A DNA stretch of 64,000 nucleotides, taken from the NCBI RefSeq assembly GCF_003970675.1, contig NZ_CP034562.1, positions 930,001 through 994,000 of the forward strand, given 5' to 3'. Origin of the DNA: Flammeovirga pectinis. Lineage in GTDB: Bacteria > Bacteroidota > Bacteroidia > Cytophagales > Flammeovirgaceae. The position numbers and the translations under genes are program-made. Positions 40,473 to 49,598 of this stretch are shown piece by piece (position 1 is the first letter of the stretch; the number at the start of each line of letters is the position of its first letter). The notes beneath the pieces were generated by a model, which searched no databases, was not told the origin of the DNA, and was given only the letters and a program-made list of their open reading frames with translations.

Positions 40473-42056
40473 ATGAAATTGAAATGGATTTATTTGGCAC
40501 TTATTTCTTTAAGTATTACGGCTTGTAATGACGATACTACTACAGGAAATGAAGATAACAGTTTAGGAGATACAACTTTAACAATTAAACTATCGGATAA
40601 ATATCAAATAATTGATGGGTTTGGTGCTTCTGATGCATGGTCTATGCAACATGTTGGAAAATGGCCTGAATCAACAAAAAATGAGATAGCCGATTTGTTA
40701 TTTTCAACACAAATGGACGATACGGGTTCTCCGAAAGGAATTGGCTTAAACATTTGGCGTTTTAATATTGGGGCAGGTTCTGTAGCTCAGGGAGGTAATA
40801 GTAATATTTATGACCCATGGAGAAGAACGGAAGGTTTTCTATTAGACAACGGAACGTACGATTGGACAAAACAAGCTGGTCAGCGTTGGTTTTTACAAGC
40901 AGCAAAACAACGTGGAGTAGATAAGTTTATTGGCTTTTCTAATAGTGCTCCAGTGCAAATGACAAAAAACGGTAAAGCAAATACAACTACAGCACAGGCT
41001 TCAAATTTAGCAACAGAAGAATTTGAAAACTTTGCAGAGTACTTAACAGATGTAGCAAAACATTTACAAGATGTAGAAGGAATTACGTTGGATGATATTA
41101 GTCCTGTAAACGAAACGCAGTGGGATTGGGATAGCTCATCTGGACAAGAAGGATGTCCTTTCACAAATGCAGAAGTAGCTGATTTAGTACGCAAATTAGA
41201 TACTAAAATCACAGAAAAAGGATTGACTGCAAAAATAGAATTAACAGAGGCAGGGCAGATAGATTACCTATATACTTCTGGAACAAATAGACCAGGTAAA
41301 GATAATCAGATAGAAGATTTTTATGGATCGGGTAGTAATTCTGTAGCCGGTTTAAATCACCTTTCTAAAAGTGTTGCAGGCCATAGTTATTGGACAACCG
41401 AACAAAGTAAATTAGTACCAATGCGCCAACAGGTTTGGAGTAAAATAAAAGAAACAGATCCTACCTTAAAATACAATATGTCGGAGTATTGTATTATGGG
41501 CGATAACGAAGAAAATATTGATGGTAACGGAAGAGATTTAACTATTGATATGGGACTTTATTTAGCTAAAGTTATGCATTACGATCTTACAGAAGCCAAT
41601 GCATCTGCTTGGCAATGGTGGATTGCAGCAAGCCCGTATGATTATAAAGATGGCCTAATTTATATAGATAAATCTGAAACTGGAGGTAGTTACCAAACAT
41701 CTAAAATGCTCTATGCAATGGGTAATTACAGTCGTTTTATTGATAAAGGAATGTATAGAGTAGAAACAAATCAATTGTTTGGAAAAACGAACGATGACCC
41801 TTTCACTCAAAAAAGAATAATGTCGTCTGCTTATGCAACTGCAGATGGAAGTAAAGTTGTTTTAGTACTGGTTAATTATAATGATTATGAGTACACCATC
41901 AATTTTAATTTTGATGGAGAAACAATGGATAATCAGGAGATGAAAATGTACCAAACATCATCTTCTAAAAACTTAGAATATATAGGAGATCAAGAGGTAA
42001 ATGCACCTGTTGTAATTACTCCTAAATCTATTACAACTTATGTAATATCTAAATAA
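40473..42056 (+). CDS. GH30 glycosidase, endo-beta-1,6-galactanase-like lipoprotein
   Basis: The 527-residue protein has a lipobox at Cys18 (SITAC) followed by Asn-Asp-Asp. The GH30 barrel starts IIDGFGASDAWSMQHVGKW (about residue 48), followed by LNIWRFNIGAGS. The acid/base is Glu214 (SPVNETQWDW; the usual Pro after Glu is Thr) and the nucleophile Glu338 (NMSEYCIMG). The C-terminal beta domain (about 425-525) is typical. The DGFGxSDAW form resembles Bacteroidota GH30 enzymes annotated as endo-beta-1,6-galactanases; the subfamily and substrate need comparison. Confidence 0.87.
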   Translation: MKLKWIYLALISLSITACNDDTTTGNEDNSLGDTTLTIKLSDKYQIIDGFGASDAWSMQHVGKWPESTKNEIADLLFSTQMDDTGSPKGIGLNIWRFNIGAGSVAQGGNSNIYDPWRRTEGFLLDNGTYDWTKQAGQRWFLQAAKQRGVDKFIGFSNSAPVQMTKNGKANTTTAQASNLATEEFENFAEYLTDVAKHLQDVEGITLDDISPVNETQWDWDSSSGQEGCPFTNAEVADLVRKLDTKITEKGLTAKIELTEAGQIDYLYTSGTNRPGKDNQIEDFYGSGSNSVAGLNHLSKSVAGHSYWTTEQSKLVPMRQQVWSKIKETDPTLKYNMSEYCIMGDNEENIDGNGRDLTIDMGLYLAKVMHYDLTEANASAWQWWIAASPYDYKDGLIYIDKSETGGSYQTSKMLYAMGNYSRFIDKGMYRVETNQLFGKTNDDPFTQKRIMSSAYATADGSKVVLVLVNYNDYEYTINFNFDGETMDNQEMKMYQTSSSKNLEYIGDQEVNAPVVITPKSITTYVISK

Positions 42057-42064
42057 GTTCTTGC

Positions 42065-43648
42065 ATGAAACTCTTTGATCTAATTGTGCTGTTACTCTTC
42101 TTTTCTAGAATAGTAACAGCACAAACAATTAACATTTTTCCAGATAATTCGAATATTCAGTACAATGGGCGTATCGAATTTTCTAATATTAAGGTTCCTA
42201 CTTTTAGTATGCCAAGTACTTCTATTAAAGTACGCTTTAAAGGGACAGCTATAAATGCGGTTTTTTCTAGTAATAATTTTGACGGAAATGGCAAAAGCTA
42301 TTTATATGTAATTATAGATGGAAAGGCTACTCCGTACAATAGAACGGTAATAGAAATTACAGAACAAAAAAGAAGTTATACAATTGCAGAGGGTTTAGAA
42401 GATACTTACCATACAGTAGAACTGGTAAAAGTAAGTGAATATTGGAGTATGCTCTCTTTTTATGGATTTGAAACACAGTTCAAAACAACTTATCCACTAA
42501 AAACAAAACCTAAAAGATTTATTGAATTTTATGGAGATTCCAATCCATCAGGGTGGTCTGCTTGGAACGACAGAGACCAAGGAGGAGACAAAGAAAGCGA
42601 AGGCTATTTTACATATCCAGGGTTTGTAGCAAGAGCATTAAATGCAGAATATGTTAATTTTTCTGCTGGAGGATATGGAATTACACCAGAAATGGGAGCA
42701 AGAGATTTATCGCGATATTATAATAAAATCCATATTAAAACAGGCAACCCATCTACTAACTTTTGGGACTTTGAGGACAACTATATCAATAAAGAGCCTG
42801 ACGTTGTAGTCGTTAATTTAGGGGCAAATGATTTCTATAACGGTGCAAGTAAAGAGGAGCAAAAAGAAAGTTGGAAGCGTTTTGTAACCTATCTTATTCG
42901 AACGCATTATAAAAATTCTCATATAGTTTTAGCAAACTCAGAAGGTTGGGGAATAGGTGAACCAACAGACTATATAGAAGAAATGATAACAGAGTTCCAT
43001 TTAAATGGAGAGAACAATATCTCTTTTGTCAAATTTCCTTGGTTATGGGGGCCAGACCATGCAGTTATTTCAGAACAAGCAGGTTTTGCAGATATTTTAG
43101 CTACACATATTGCCAAAGTAAAAGGTTGGGCTCAGCCTAAACCAAATCAATATTCATCTTTTCCTAAAGGAGATAAATTATTAGGAAATACATCTTTTGA
43201 AAGTAGTATTTTAAAAGTAAGACCAGATGGATGGCGTCCAATTTCTTCATCAGAAGCAAAAACAGTAATAAACTCTTCTAATGCAAAAGAAGGAAAGGCT
43301 TATGTTGAATGTGAAGAAAATGGAGGGATTCATCAAGCAGTAAAAGCACAAAAAGGAGAAAAATATCTAATTTCTGTGTGGGTGAAAGGAACAGAAGGTA
43401 CAGGTGTATTAGGTTATGAATTTAGAAACCAAGGGCAACAAGTAATCACATCTAATAATAAAGTATGTACGCTTACCAATAATTGGAAGAAAGTTCAATT
43501 TATAACTGATGAATCTCCGTTAGCCACTTGGCAAATAAATGTTGTTTTAAAGGCAGGGACAAGTAATAAAGTACAATTTGATGTAGTAACAATGGAAGAG
43601 GTCTCTATTACAAGTAATTCAAAGAAGAACAAAAATTTAGGTAAGTGA
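42065..43648 (+). CDS. CE2-like SGNH carbohydrate esterase (paralogue 1)
   Basis: The 527-residue secreted protein has a signal peptide (about 1-19), an N-terminal jelly roll (about 22-140) and an SGNH hydrolase domain (about 150-360). Catalytic Ser159 is in FYGDSNPSGWSAW, the oxyanion Asn in LGANDFY and the His in GPDHAVISEQAGF. A C-terminal carbohydrate-binding-like domain (about 375-515) begins LLGNTSFESS. This is the two-domain CE2 layout with an added binding domain. It likely removes acetyl groups from the PUL substrate. It has no lipobox or T9SS tail, so it is probably periplasmic. It starts 8 bp after the GH30 stop. Confidence 0.82.
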   Translation: MKLFDLIVLLLFFSRIVTAQTINIFPDNSNIQYNGRIEFSNIKVPTFSMPSTSIKVRFKGTAINAVFSSNNFDGNGKSYLYVIIDGKATPYNRTVIEITEQKRSYTIAEGLEDTYHTVELVKVSEYWSMLSFYGFETQFKTTYPLKTKPKRFIEFYGDSNPSGWSAWNDRDQGGDKESEGYFTYPGFVARALNAEYVNFSAGGYGITPEMGARDLSRYYNKIHIKTGNPSTNFWDFEDNYINKEPDVVVVNLGANDFYNGASKEEQKESWKRFVTYLIRTHYKNSHIVLANSEGWGIGEPTDYIEEMITEFHLNGENNISFVKFPWLWGPDHAVISEQAGFADILATHIAKVKGWAQPKPNQYSSFPKGDKLLGNTSFESSILKVRPDGWRPISSSEAKTVINSSNAKEGKAYVECEENGGIHQAVKAQKGEKYLISVWVKGTEGTGVLGYEFRNQGQQVITSNNKVCTLTNNWKKVQFITDESPLATWQINVVLKAGTSNKVQFDVVTMEEVSITSNSKKNKNLGK

Positions 43649-43697
43649 TTTGCCTTCTGAAACCAAAAATAAATAACAGTTTATTTATAAAAAGAAG

Positions 43698-43737
43698 ATA
43701 GCTACTGGTTTAAATGCCGGCAATTCTAGTACGCTAT
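43698..43737 (+). other. Stem-loop between the two CE2-like genes
   Basis: ATAGCTACT and AGTACGCTAT pair with one bulged C. The large loop contains the palindrome GCCGGC, a local GC-rich patch. No T run follows. Confidence 0.5.
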
Positions 43738-43809
43738 AATTAATTGAAACGAATTTATTACAAGAGAATATTTAACCAAGCTCATATTCTCTACAAATCA
43801 AAATTAACT

Positions 43810-45618
43810 ATGAACACAATTACTAATTTTTTGATTGGTGTAGTGCTTTTTGCATTACAAAGTACTGCTTTTGCACAGACAGTAAATGTTACACCATCAA
43901 ACACTAAAATTCAGTATTCAGGAAGAATGACAATGAAGAACCCAGACGCCCCGGTTTTTAGTCTTCCGAGTACATCTATTAAAATTAACTTTAACGGAAC
44001 ATCAGTAAAAGGAACGTTCTCTAACACCTTAGGAAATAGTTTTTTATATATTATTGTAGATGGAAATGCAGATCCTTACAATAGAGAAGTAATAAAAATT
44101 ACTGCTAAAAACCAGGTGTTTACATTGGTAGAAAACCTAGATGCAGGAGACCATACTTTAGAGATTGTAAAAGTAAACGAGTACGATACAAAAGTTACCT
44201 TTAAAGGTTTTGTAATTAAAAACGGAACGGGACTTTTACCACCATCAGCAAGACCTGCACTTAAAATTGAATATTACGGAGATAGTAATGCGGCGGGGTG
44301 GTCTGCATGGGATGTAAGAGATGAAGGATACGCTAGGTTATCTGGTGGTTATTATACATACCCGGCAATGACTGCAAGAATGTTAAATGCAGAAGTTTCT
44401 AATTTTTCTGCTGGAGGACATGGAGTAACTGATGCCGCTAGAAAATTAGACTTAAAAGACCATTACAGTAAAATTCATATAACAGGAGGTAACAGTAATG
44501 TAAACCAATGGGATTTTGAAAATAATTATTGGGGATTTACGGCAGATGTTGTAGTAATAAATTTAGGTGCAAATGATTACTATTCTGGTGCATCCGAAAC
44601 AGTAATGAAAAGTAGCTGGAATGAATTAGTAACTACATTAAGAACGCACTATCCAGCTGCACATATTGTAATGGCCAACTCTAAGGGGTGGGCTTTTGGA
44701 GAACCTGCTGATTATGTTGGAGATTTTGTAGCAGAAAGAATAGCCAACGGAGATACAAATATGTCTTTTGTGAAATTCCCATGGTATTGGAGTGATTACC
44801 ATACAGTAATTAATGAACACGCTGGCTTTGCAAATATCTTAGCTGCTCATATTGCTAATGTTATGAACTTGCCAACTCCAACACCAAGTAATTTATCTAC
44901 TTTTGCACCATATGGTGAAGTAGGAAATGGAAGTTTTGAATCGTCTTTAATCGAAGGTTTTGCTGATGGGTGGAGACCTTTTGCAACGTGGTCGTTTCCA
45001 GAATATGCAAAAAATAGAACAGATGCTGTTGATGGTACATGTTATTTGGTATGTCCTCCAACATTTGGTGTTATGCATGCAGCTCCAGCTAACCCAGGCG
45101 ATATGTTTGATTTATCTGTTTACGCAAGAGCCCAAAGTGGAACTAGAGGACGGTTAAAATATGAATTTAGAAACCAAGGTCAAGCTGTAATAGAAGAGGG
45201 GAGTATTGATATCTTAGATTTAAACTCAGATTGGAAACAAATTAGCTTAACAACAATTGCAGCTCCAGAGGGTACTTGGCACATTAATGTTATTTTAGAA
45301 GCATTGAACAACTCAACAATTAATTTTGATTTAGCAGAAATGCAATTAGTAACAAGTAATGGTAGAAACTCACTGCTTAAAAAGGATTTAAATCAGAAAT
45401 TAAAATATACAGTTTACCCTAACCCTTCTGTAGATAGAATTCAATTTGAAATTGAGGGATTGAAAAATGAAGTACCTAATTACACTATTTTTAATGTACA
45501 AGGTGTTCAACAAATGAAAGGGAAAGGGACTGAAATAGAAATAGTAACACTGCCTAAAGGTGTGTATTTTATACAAGTAGAGGGCTATTCTACAGTACTG
45601 ACTTTCATAAAAAAATAA
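43810..45618 (+). CDS. CE2-like SGNH carbohydrate esterase with T9SS tail (paralogue 2)
   Basis: I start at the ATG at 43810 because it directly begins a signal peptide (MNTITNFLIGVVLFAL); an in-frame ATG upstream at 43744 would add a polar extension. The protein (602 residues) repeats the domain order of its neighbour. Catalytic Ser159 is in YYGDSNAAGWSAW, LGANDYY is present, and the His is in DYHTVINEHAGF. A binding-like domain begins VGNGSFESS and a T9SS C-terminal domain begins VYPNPSVDR (about 536). The pair clearly arose by duplication; only this copy should be sent to the cell surface. Confidence 0.85.
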   Translation: MNTITNFLIGVVLFALQSTAFAQTVNVTPSNTKIQYSGRMTMKNPDAPVFSLPSTSIKINFNGTSVKGTFSNTLGNSFLYIIVDGNADPYNREVIKITAKNQVFTLVENLDAGDHTLEIVKVNEYDTKVTFKGFVIKNGTGLLPPSARPALKIEYYGDSNAAGWSAWDVRDEGYARLSGGYYTYPAMTARMLNAEVSNFSAGGHGVTDAARKLDLKDHYSKIHITGGNSNVNQWDFENNYWGFTADVVVINLGANDYYSGASETVMKSSWNELVTTLRTHYPAAHIVMANSKGWAFGEPADYVGDFVAERIANGDTNMSFVKFPWYWSDYHTVINEHAGFANILAAHIANVMNLPTPTPSNLSTFAPYGEVGNGSFESSLIEGFADGWRPFATWSFPEYAKNRTDAVDGTCYLVCPPTFGVMHAAPANPGDMFDLSVYARAQSGTRGRLKYEFRNQGQAVIEEGSIDILDLNSDWKQISLTTIAAPEGTWHINVILEALNNSTINFDLAEMQLVTSNGRNSLLKKDLNQKLKYTVYPNPSVDRIQFEIEGLKNEVPNYTIFNVQGVQQMKGKGTEIEIVTLPKGVYFIQVEGYSTVLTFIKK

Positions 45619-45694
45619 TGTAAAATAGAAGCAAAGTAGCTGTTGATTTATATTAAATTAATAGCTGTTTATATGACTAATATTTATAGTATCA

Positions 45695-45723
45695 GTCACC
45701 TCAATTGGGTAAATTGAGGTGAC
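45695..45723 (+). other. Stem-loop between the second CE2-like gene and the CE7-like gene
   Basis: GTCACCTCAATT and AATTGAGGTGAC form a perfect 12-bp stem with a 5-nt loop, followed by TCTTTATT. It may cause partial termination. Confidence 0.7.
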
Positions 45724-45742
45724 TCTTTATTAATTCAAAAAC

Positions 45743-47029
45743 ATGAAAAAAAAACTCCTAATTTTATTAATCTTGTCTTTTACAGCGGTAAATTTTACTG
45801 TCTTTGCACAAGAAGAAACAAACTCAAAACTATCAATCCAGCTAGTGCCTCATAATGAGGGAATGTTTCCAGATCGTTTATTACAAATCCATGCACAAAT
45901 TGAGAACGAAATTTCTGAAAATATAGATTTAAAAATACATTGGGTAATTACCGATGATGAGGGAACACCTTTAAAATCGCTTCAATTTCCGTATAAAGTA
46001 AAAGGAGATTCTTTACTGTCTGCTTATTGTCCAATCTATCGTTTTAAAAAAGATGGATTTTTTAGAGTTACAGCAACTTTTACTTACCTAGGAGAGAAAC
46101 ACGAACTGTATACGGTTGTTGGTACTCATCCAGAAAATATTAGTTCACCATTACGTAAGCCAAAAGATTTTGATAAATTTTGGGAAGATAATTTAAAAGA
46201 ATTAGCTGCAGTAGCACCTCACTATAAGCTGAAAAAAGTAAAAAGAGATAAAAGTACAAAAACAAACCTTTTTGAGGTGGAAATGCAAAGTACGGATGGA
46301 ATAACAGTAAGAGGTTGGTTAGAAGTACCTAAAAAGAAAGGGGTTTACCCAACTATTTTAGAAGTACCTGGCTACACTGTAAGTCTAGAACCACAAGATA
46401 AATATGATGACATGATTGTCTTTTCTTTTAATGTTCGAGACCATGGTAACTCTGACAATACAGGCCCTAGACATTATAAAATGTGGAACAGGGGTTTAGA
46501 AGATCAAAACAAGTTTTATTACAAAGGTATTTATCTTGATTGTATTAGAGCAATGGATTTCTTAATGACAAGAAATGATGTTGATAAATCAAGAATTGCA
46601 ATTGCAGGAGCTTCTCAAGGTGGCGGGTTGGCCATGATTACAACTGCTTTAGATAGTAGAATTTCTTTTTGTGTTGCAGGTATCCCCTTCTTAACAGATT
46701 GGGAAAGATATTTTACAATTTCGCATTGGGAAGAAATTGACGAATTCTTGGCTGCTCACCCATCAAAAAATTGGAACGATGTACTGGATGTGTTAAGTTA
46801 TTTTGATTCAAAAAATTTAATGCATAAAATCAAAGTACCAGTATCTATGTCGATTGGCTTACAAGATGATGTATGCCCTCCAGCTACTAGTTTCTCGGCA
46901 TACAACCGTATCACATCAACCAAAAATTATTTTATAGACCAAACGCAAGGGCACTGGATAACAGATGAAAAATGGGATAGTCAATTTGAGGAAATAAGAG
47001 CTTATTTTAAAATGAATAAAGTAAAATAA
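45743..47029 (+). CDS. CE7-like acetyl esterase (AXE1 family)
   Basis: The 428-residue secreted protein has a signal peptide (about 1-23), a beta-sandwich domain (about 30-125) and an acetyl xylan esterase fold (PF05448, about 135-425). Ser291 lies in GASQGGGLA, the Asp in GLQDDVCPP and the His in TQGHW, the CE7 triad. RDHGNSDN corresponds to the conserved RGQ region of CE7 but differs from it. It would deacetylate oligosaccharides in the periplasm. It overlaps the next gene by 1 bp. Confidence 0.87.
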   Translation: MKKKLLILLILSFTAVNFTVFAQEETNSKLSIQLVPHNEGMFPDRLLQIHAQIENEISENIDLKIHWVITDDEGTPLKSLQFPYKVKGDSLLSAYCPIYRFKKDGFFRVTATFTYLGEKHELYTVVGTHPENISSPLRKPKDFDKFWEDNLKELAAVAPHYKLKKVKRDKSTKTNLFEVEMQSTDGITVRGWLEVPKKKGVYPTILEVPGYTVSLEPQDKYDDMIVFSFNVRDHGNSDNTGPRHYKMWNRGLEDQNKFYYKGIYLDCIRAMDFLMTRNDVDKSRIAIAGASQGGGLAMITTALDSRISFCVAGIPFLTDWERYFTISHWEEIDEFLAAHPSKNWNDVLDVLSYFDSKNLMHKIKVPVSMSIGLQDDVCPPATSFSAYNRITSTKNYFIDQTQGHWITDEKWDSQFEEIRAYFKMNKVK

Positions 47030-47913
47030 TGATGAAAAATAGAGTACTAATATTCTTCCTTTTATTGACGGTTGTAAACGTAAATGCACAAGAGGTAATT
47101 CACATTTGGGAAGGCCAAGAAAAGCCTTTTTATAAGGAGAATGACTTAAAAGAATACGAAGAAGAGGCTTACGGAACAACCTGTGTTTTTGATATTACAG
47201 AGCCTACATTAACGGTTTTTAAAGCCAAAGGAAAGAATACAGGTAAAGCAGTAGTAATAATTCCTGGCGGGGGATATGGTTTAGTAGCAATGTACCATGA
47301 AGGGTACGATTTGGCAAAAGCATTATCTAAAAGCGGAATTACTGCAGCAGTACTAAAATATAGATTACCCAATCCAAAATCTTCTGATTCACCTTGGCTT
47401 GTTCCTATTACAGATACAAGAAGAGCGTTGAAAATAATGAGAAAAATATCTAGTAAATATGGTTTTAAGAAAGATAAAGTAGGGGTAATGGGTTTTTCTG
47501 CTGGCGGACATTTAGCAACTGTGGCAACGTTGTGGCCGACAGAAGATATTGAAGAAAGACCTAATTTTTCTGCTTTTATTTATGGTGTAACAGATTTATC
47601 TAAAGCCAATAAAGAATGGTTAGAAAATGATTTGTACTACCGTAAAATGACGCCTGAAGAAGTAGAGAAGAATACTTTATTGAACTACGTAAACAATACT
47701 ACTCCACCTGCTTTTCTAACTCACGCCTACGATGATGATATTTGCTTTATAAAGGAGACAACATTGTATGCTGAAAAAATGCATAAAGTTGGAGCTAGTG
47801 TAGAAACACATATTTTCCCGATAGGAGGACATGGTTTTGGTGCTGGCAGAGAGGTTGATGGTACAAATCAGTGGGTTGATTTATTCATCAATTGGACCAT
47901 GCGACTTAAATAA
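47029..47913 (+). CDS. Alpha/beta-hydrolase esterase (BD-FAE / xylan-esterase-like)
   Basis: A 294-residue secreted alpha/beta hydrolase with a signal peptide (about 1-20), the oxyanion motif IIPGGGYG (near 78), and nucleophile Ser157 in GFSAGGHLA. The acid is in YDDDI and the His in GGHGFG. It belongs to the bifunctional esterase group often found in plant- and algal-glycan loci. It overlaps the CE7-like gene by 1 bp (translation likely coupled) and ends the PUL 1 operon. Confidence 0.87.
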   Translation: MMKNRVLIFFLLLTVVNVNAQEVIHIWEGQEKPFYKENDLKEYEEEAYGTTCVFDITEPTLTVFKAKGKNTGKAVVIIPGGGYGLVAMYHEGYDLAKALSKSGITAAVLKYRLPNPKSSDSPWLVPITDTRRALKIMRKISSKYGFKKDKVGVMGFSAGGHLATVATLWPTEDIEERPNFSAFIYGVTDLSKANKEWLENDLYYRKMTPEEVEKNTLLNYVNNTTPPAFLTHAYDDDICFIKETTLYAEKMHKVGASVETHIFPIGGHGFGAGREVDGTNQWVDLFINWTMRLK

Positions 47914-47945
47914 ATTACCTAGAATATTGCGGTGATATTTTTTCT

Positions 47946-47984
47946 AAAGCTGTATTCTTATTTTAAAAAATAGAATACAGCTTT
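47946..47984. terminator. Terminator at the end of PUL 1
   Basis: AAAGCTGTATTCT and AGAATACAGCTTT form a 13-bp stem with an AT-rich loop. It lies between converging genes and can act on both strands. Confidence 0.8.
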
Positions 47985-47989
47985 ATTTA

Positions 47990-48583
47990 TTATTCATCAG
48001 TAGTCTTTTTAAATAAAACATCTACTAGATCATGAATTGTGAAATCAATATTTTCTAAATTCTTTTTAACAAGGTCTAACGAACATTCTAGTTTATGTGG
48101 TTCTATTAATTCCTGTTTATGCAATTCTATTAAACCTAAAGAAGTAGATACATCGCCCCTAATTTGATGCGATAAAATAGCTAAAGCTTCATTTACCTTA
48201 TTGTTATTCTTTTTAATGTCTTTTATATACGAATACGTTTCAGATTCATCATTATAAATATTGATGATCATGTCTTTTCCAATCTTCTTGATTTTATTGG
48301 CTCTATAGATTGTTTTATTAGGATATACTGAATACGCAGAGAAAGGTAAAATCATTTGTTGCCCAGTTTGGAAAACGTTTTCTAAATGATCAATTAATCC
48401 AAATTGTTCTAATTCAGGATAAACTTCGTGTATTACTTTACCATAATTATTTACATCAAAGTTATCGAGTTTCTTACCCTGTTCATTCAAATAACAAAAA
48501 ATAAAAGTTTTATGCTTCAAGCGTTTGTATGCAGCAACTCCTAAAGTGAAGTCGTCATAAAGTGTTAGGAAATCTTGTTCCAT
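47990..48583 (-). CDS. PAS plus DHp-type protein lacking a histidine kinase ATPase domain
   Basis: The 197-residue soluble protein has a PAS-like domain (about 10-115) and a dimerisation/phosphotransfer helix with LAILSHQIRGDVSTSLGLIEL in part (His139). The usual HxxRxP reads HQIRGD, so the Pro is missing. The frame ends right after the second helix (stop near 47990), so there is no HATPase_c domain, and none follows in another frame. It may be a truncated kinase or a free-standing phosphotransfer partner. Confidence 0.7.
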   Translation of the reverse strand: MEQDFLTLYDDFTLGVAAYKRLKHKTFIFCYLNEQGKKLDNFDVNNYGKVIHEVYPELEQFGLIDHLENVFQTGQQMILPFSAYSVYPNKTIYRANKIKKIGKDMIINIYNDESETYSYIKDIKKNNNKVNEALAILSHQIRGDVSTSLGLIELHKQELIEPHKLECSLDLVKKNLENIDFTIHDLVDVLFKKTTDE

Positions 48584-49020
48584 TGTTTGAGAGTTAATTA
48601 TTGAGTTAATGCTGATTGATACTCTAAATATATCAAAAATTTACAAGTAATTCTAAGATAGGTGCTATTTTATTAAGTGTTATTTGAGGTGTTAAAAAAG
48701 TAGTTTGTAGCTAAATGTGAATTATGTTAGGGAATTGGTAATTTTTGAATTGCTCTTAATGAGAATCTAAATGAAAGCGAGGTAACATTATGAAAAACGT
48801 TATTACTTTTTAATGCAAATAATACCTTAATTAGGGCTTCTCTAACGGTATTAAATAAAAACGGAATGCTTATATAACAGTATTCTGTGTTTTCTGAAAG
48901 TTTATAGTATTCAAGAACAAAATTTTAAAAATTCAAAGAAGCAAGAAGATACTTAGTAAATAAAAAAGGGTACTATCATTTTTACAATGATAGCACCCTT
49001 TTTAACTGTGGCGTGTTTTG
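48584..49020. other. Intergenic region (437 bp)
   Basis: No supported gene. It contains a nested inverted repeat at 48821-48852 (AATACC / GGTATT around TTAG / CTAA) and the terminator at 48963-49003. The rest is featureless AT-rich DNA. Confidence 0.5.
48963..49003 (-). terminator. Intrinsic terminator of the gene at 49021-49386
   Basis: 18-nt arms (48963-48980 and 48986-49003) pair with one mismatch. On the minus strand the stem ends in a T run. Confidence 0.85.
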
Positions 49021-49386
49021 TTATTTTAAATAACTAGGAACATTTACCATTGGCGTTCCTAAATGTGCTAAATTATATAACCAACTCATCTTATAATCAG
49101 CAGCTAATTTTCTGTGATAAGGATGAATGATATTTACAAATGGAGTATCAGGTTCAGAAATGAGTTCCATTAGTTTTCTAATAACTTGAATGTCGTCAGA
49201 ATCAAGGTTCTCTTTTTGAGCTCCCGAATGTGGACACAATTTATTTAATGCTCTTTCAGCATAGATTTTATGATCTGGAAGAATAAGACTCATATAATCA
49301 GCAATAAATCCAAATTTTAAAGATTCTCTTAAGCTGGATTTAATGATAGAAATAATGTCTTGTTCTTTTTTAGATAATGCTCTCAT
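49021..49386 (-). CDS. Protein of unknown function, 121 residues
   Basis: I prefer the ATG at 49386 (MRALSKKEQDIISIIKSSLR); an upstream in-frame ATG at 49428 would add 14 residues. The protein is predicted mostly helical, with no signal or membrane segment, and ends GTPMVNVPSYLK. I recognise no domain. A strong terminator follows it, and its upstream region is full of ATGATAT-type repeats that may be operators. Confidence 0.6.
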   Translation of the reverse strand: MRALSKKEQDIISIIKSSLRESLKFGFIADYMSLILPDHKIYAERALNKLCPHSGAQKENLDSDDIQVIRKLMELISEPDTPFVNIIHPYHRKLAADYKMSWLYNLAHLGTPMVNVPSYLK

Positions 49387-49598
49387 GATAGTCAATGTAA
49401 AGTTATATGTTACCTGCAGTAATTGCACACGAAAAAATGATATTCATCATATTTAATTATGATATGCATTATATCAAAAAAATATCAAAAAAGCACGTTT
49501 TTTATGATAAAATATGATGAAAGTGATGTTTTATTGATATATGTCTAAAAAAATAGCTATTTTAATATAAATAAATGAATGTAAATACAATTTGATCT
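49387..49598. promoter_or_regulatory. Divergent promoter region with ATGATAT-type repeats
   Basis: In 212 bp there are direct copies ATGATATTCATCAT and ATGATATGCATTAT, plus AAATATGATGAAAG further on. The clustering between divergent starts suggests regulator sites, but extreme AT content makes chance repeats likely. Confidence 0.3.

Noticed and set aside
48792-48815. Seven-codon frame ATGAAAAACG... in the gap before 49021
   Set aside because: Too short, with no supporting promoter or terminator arrangement.
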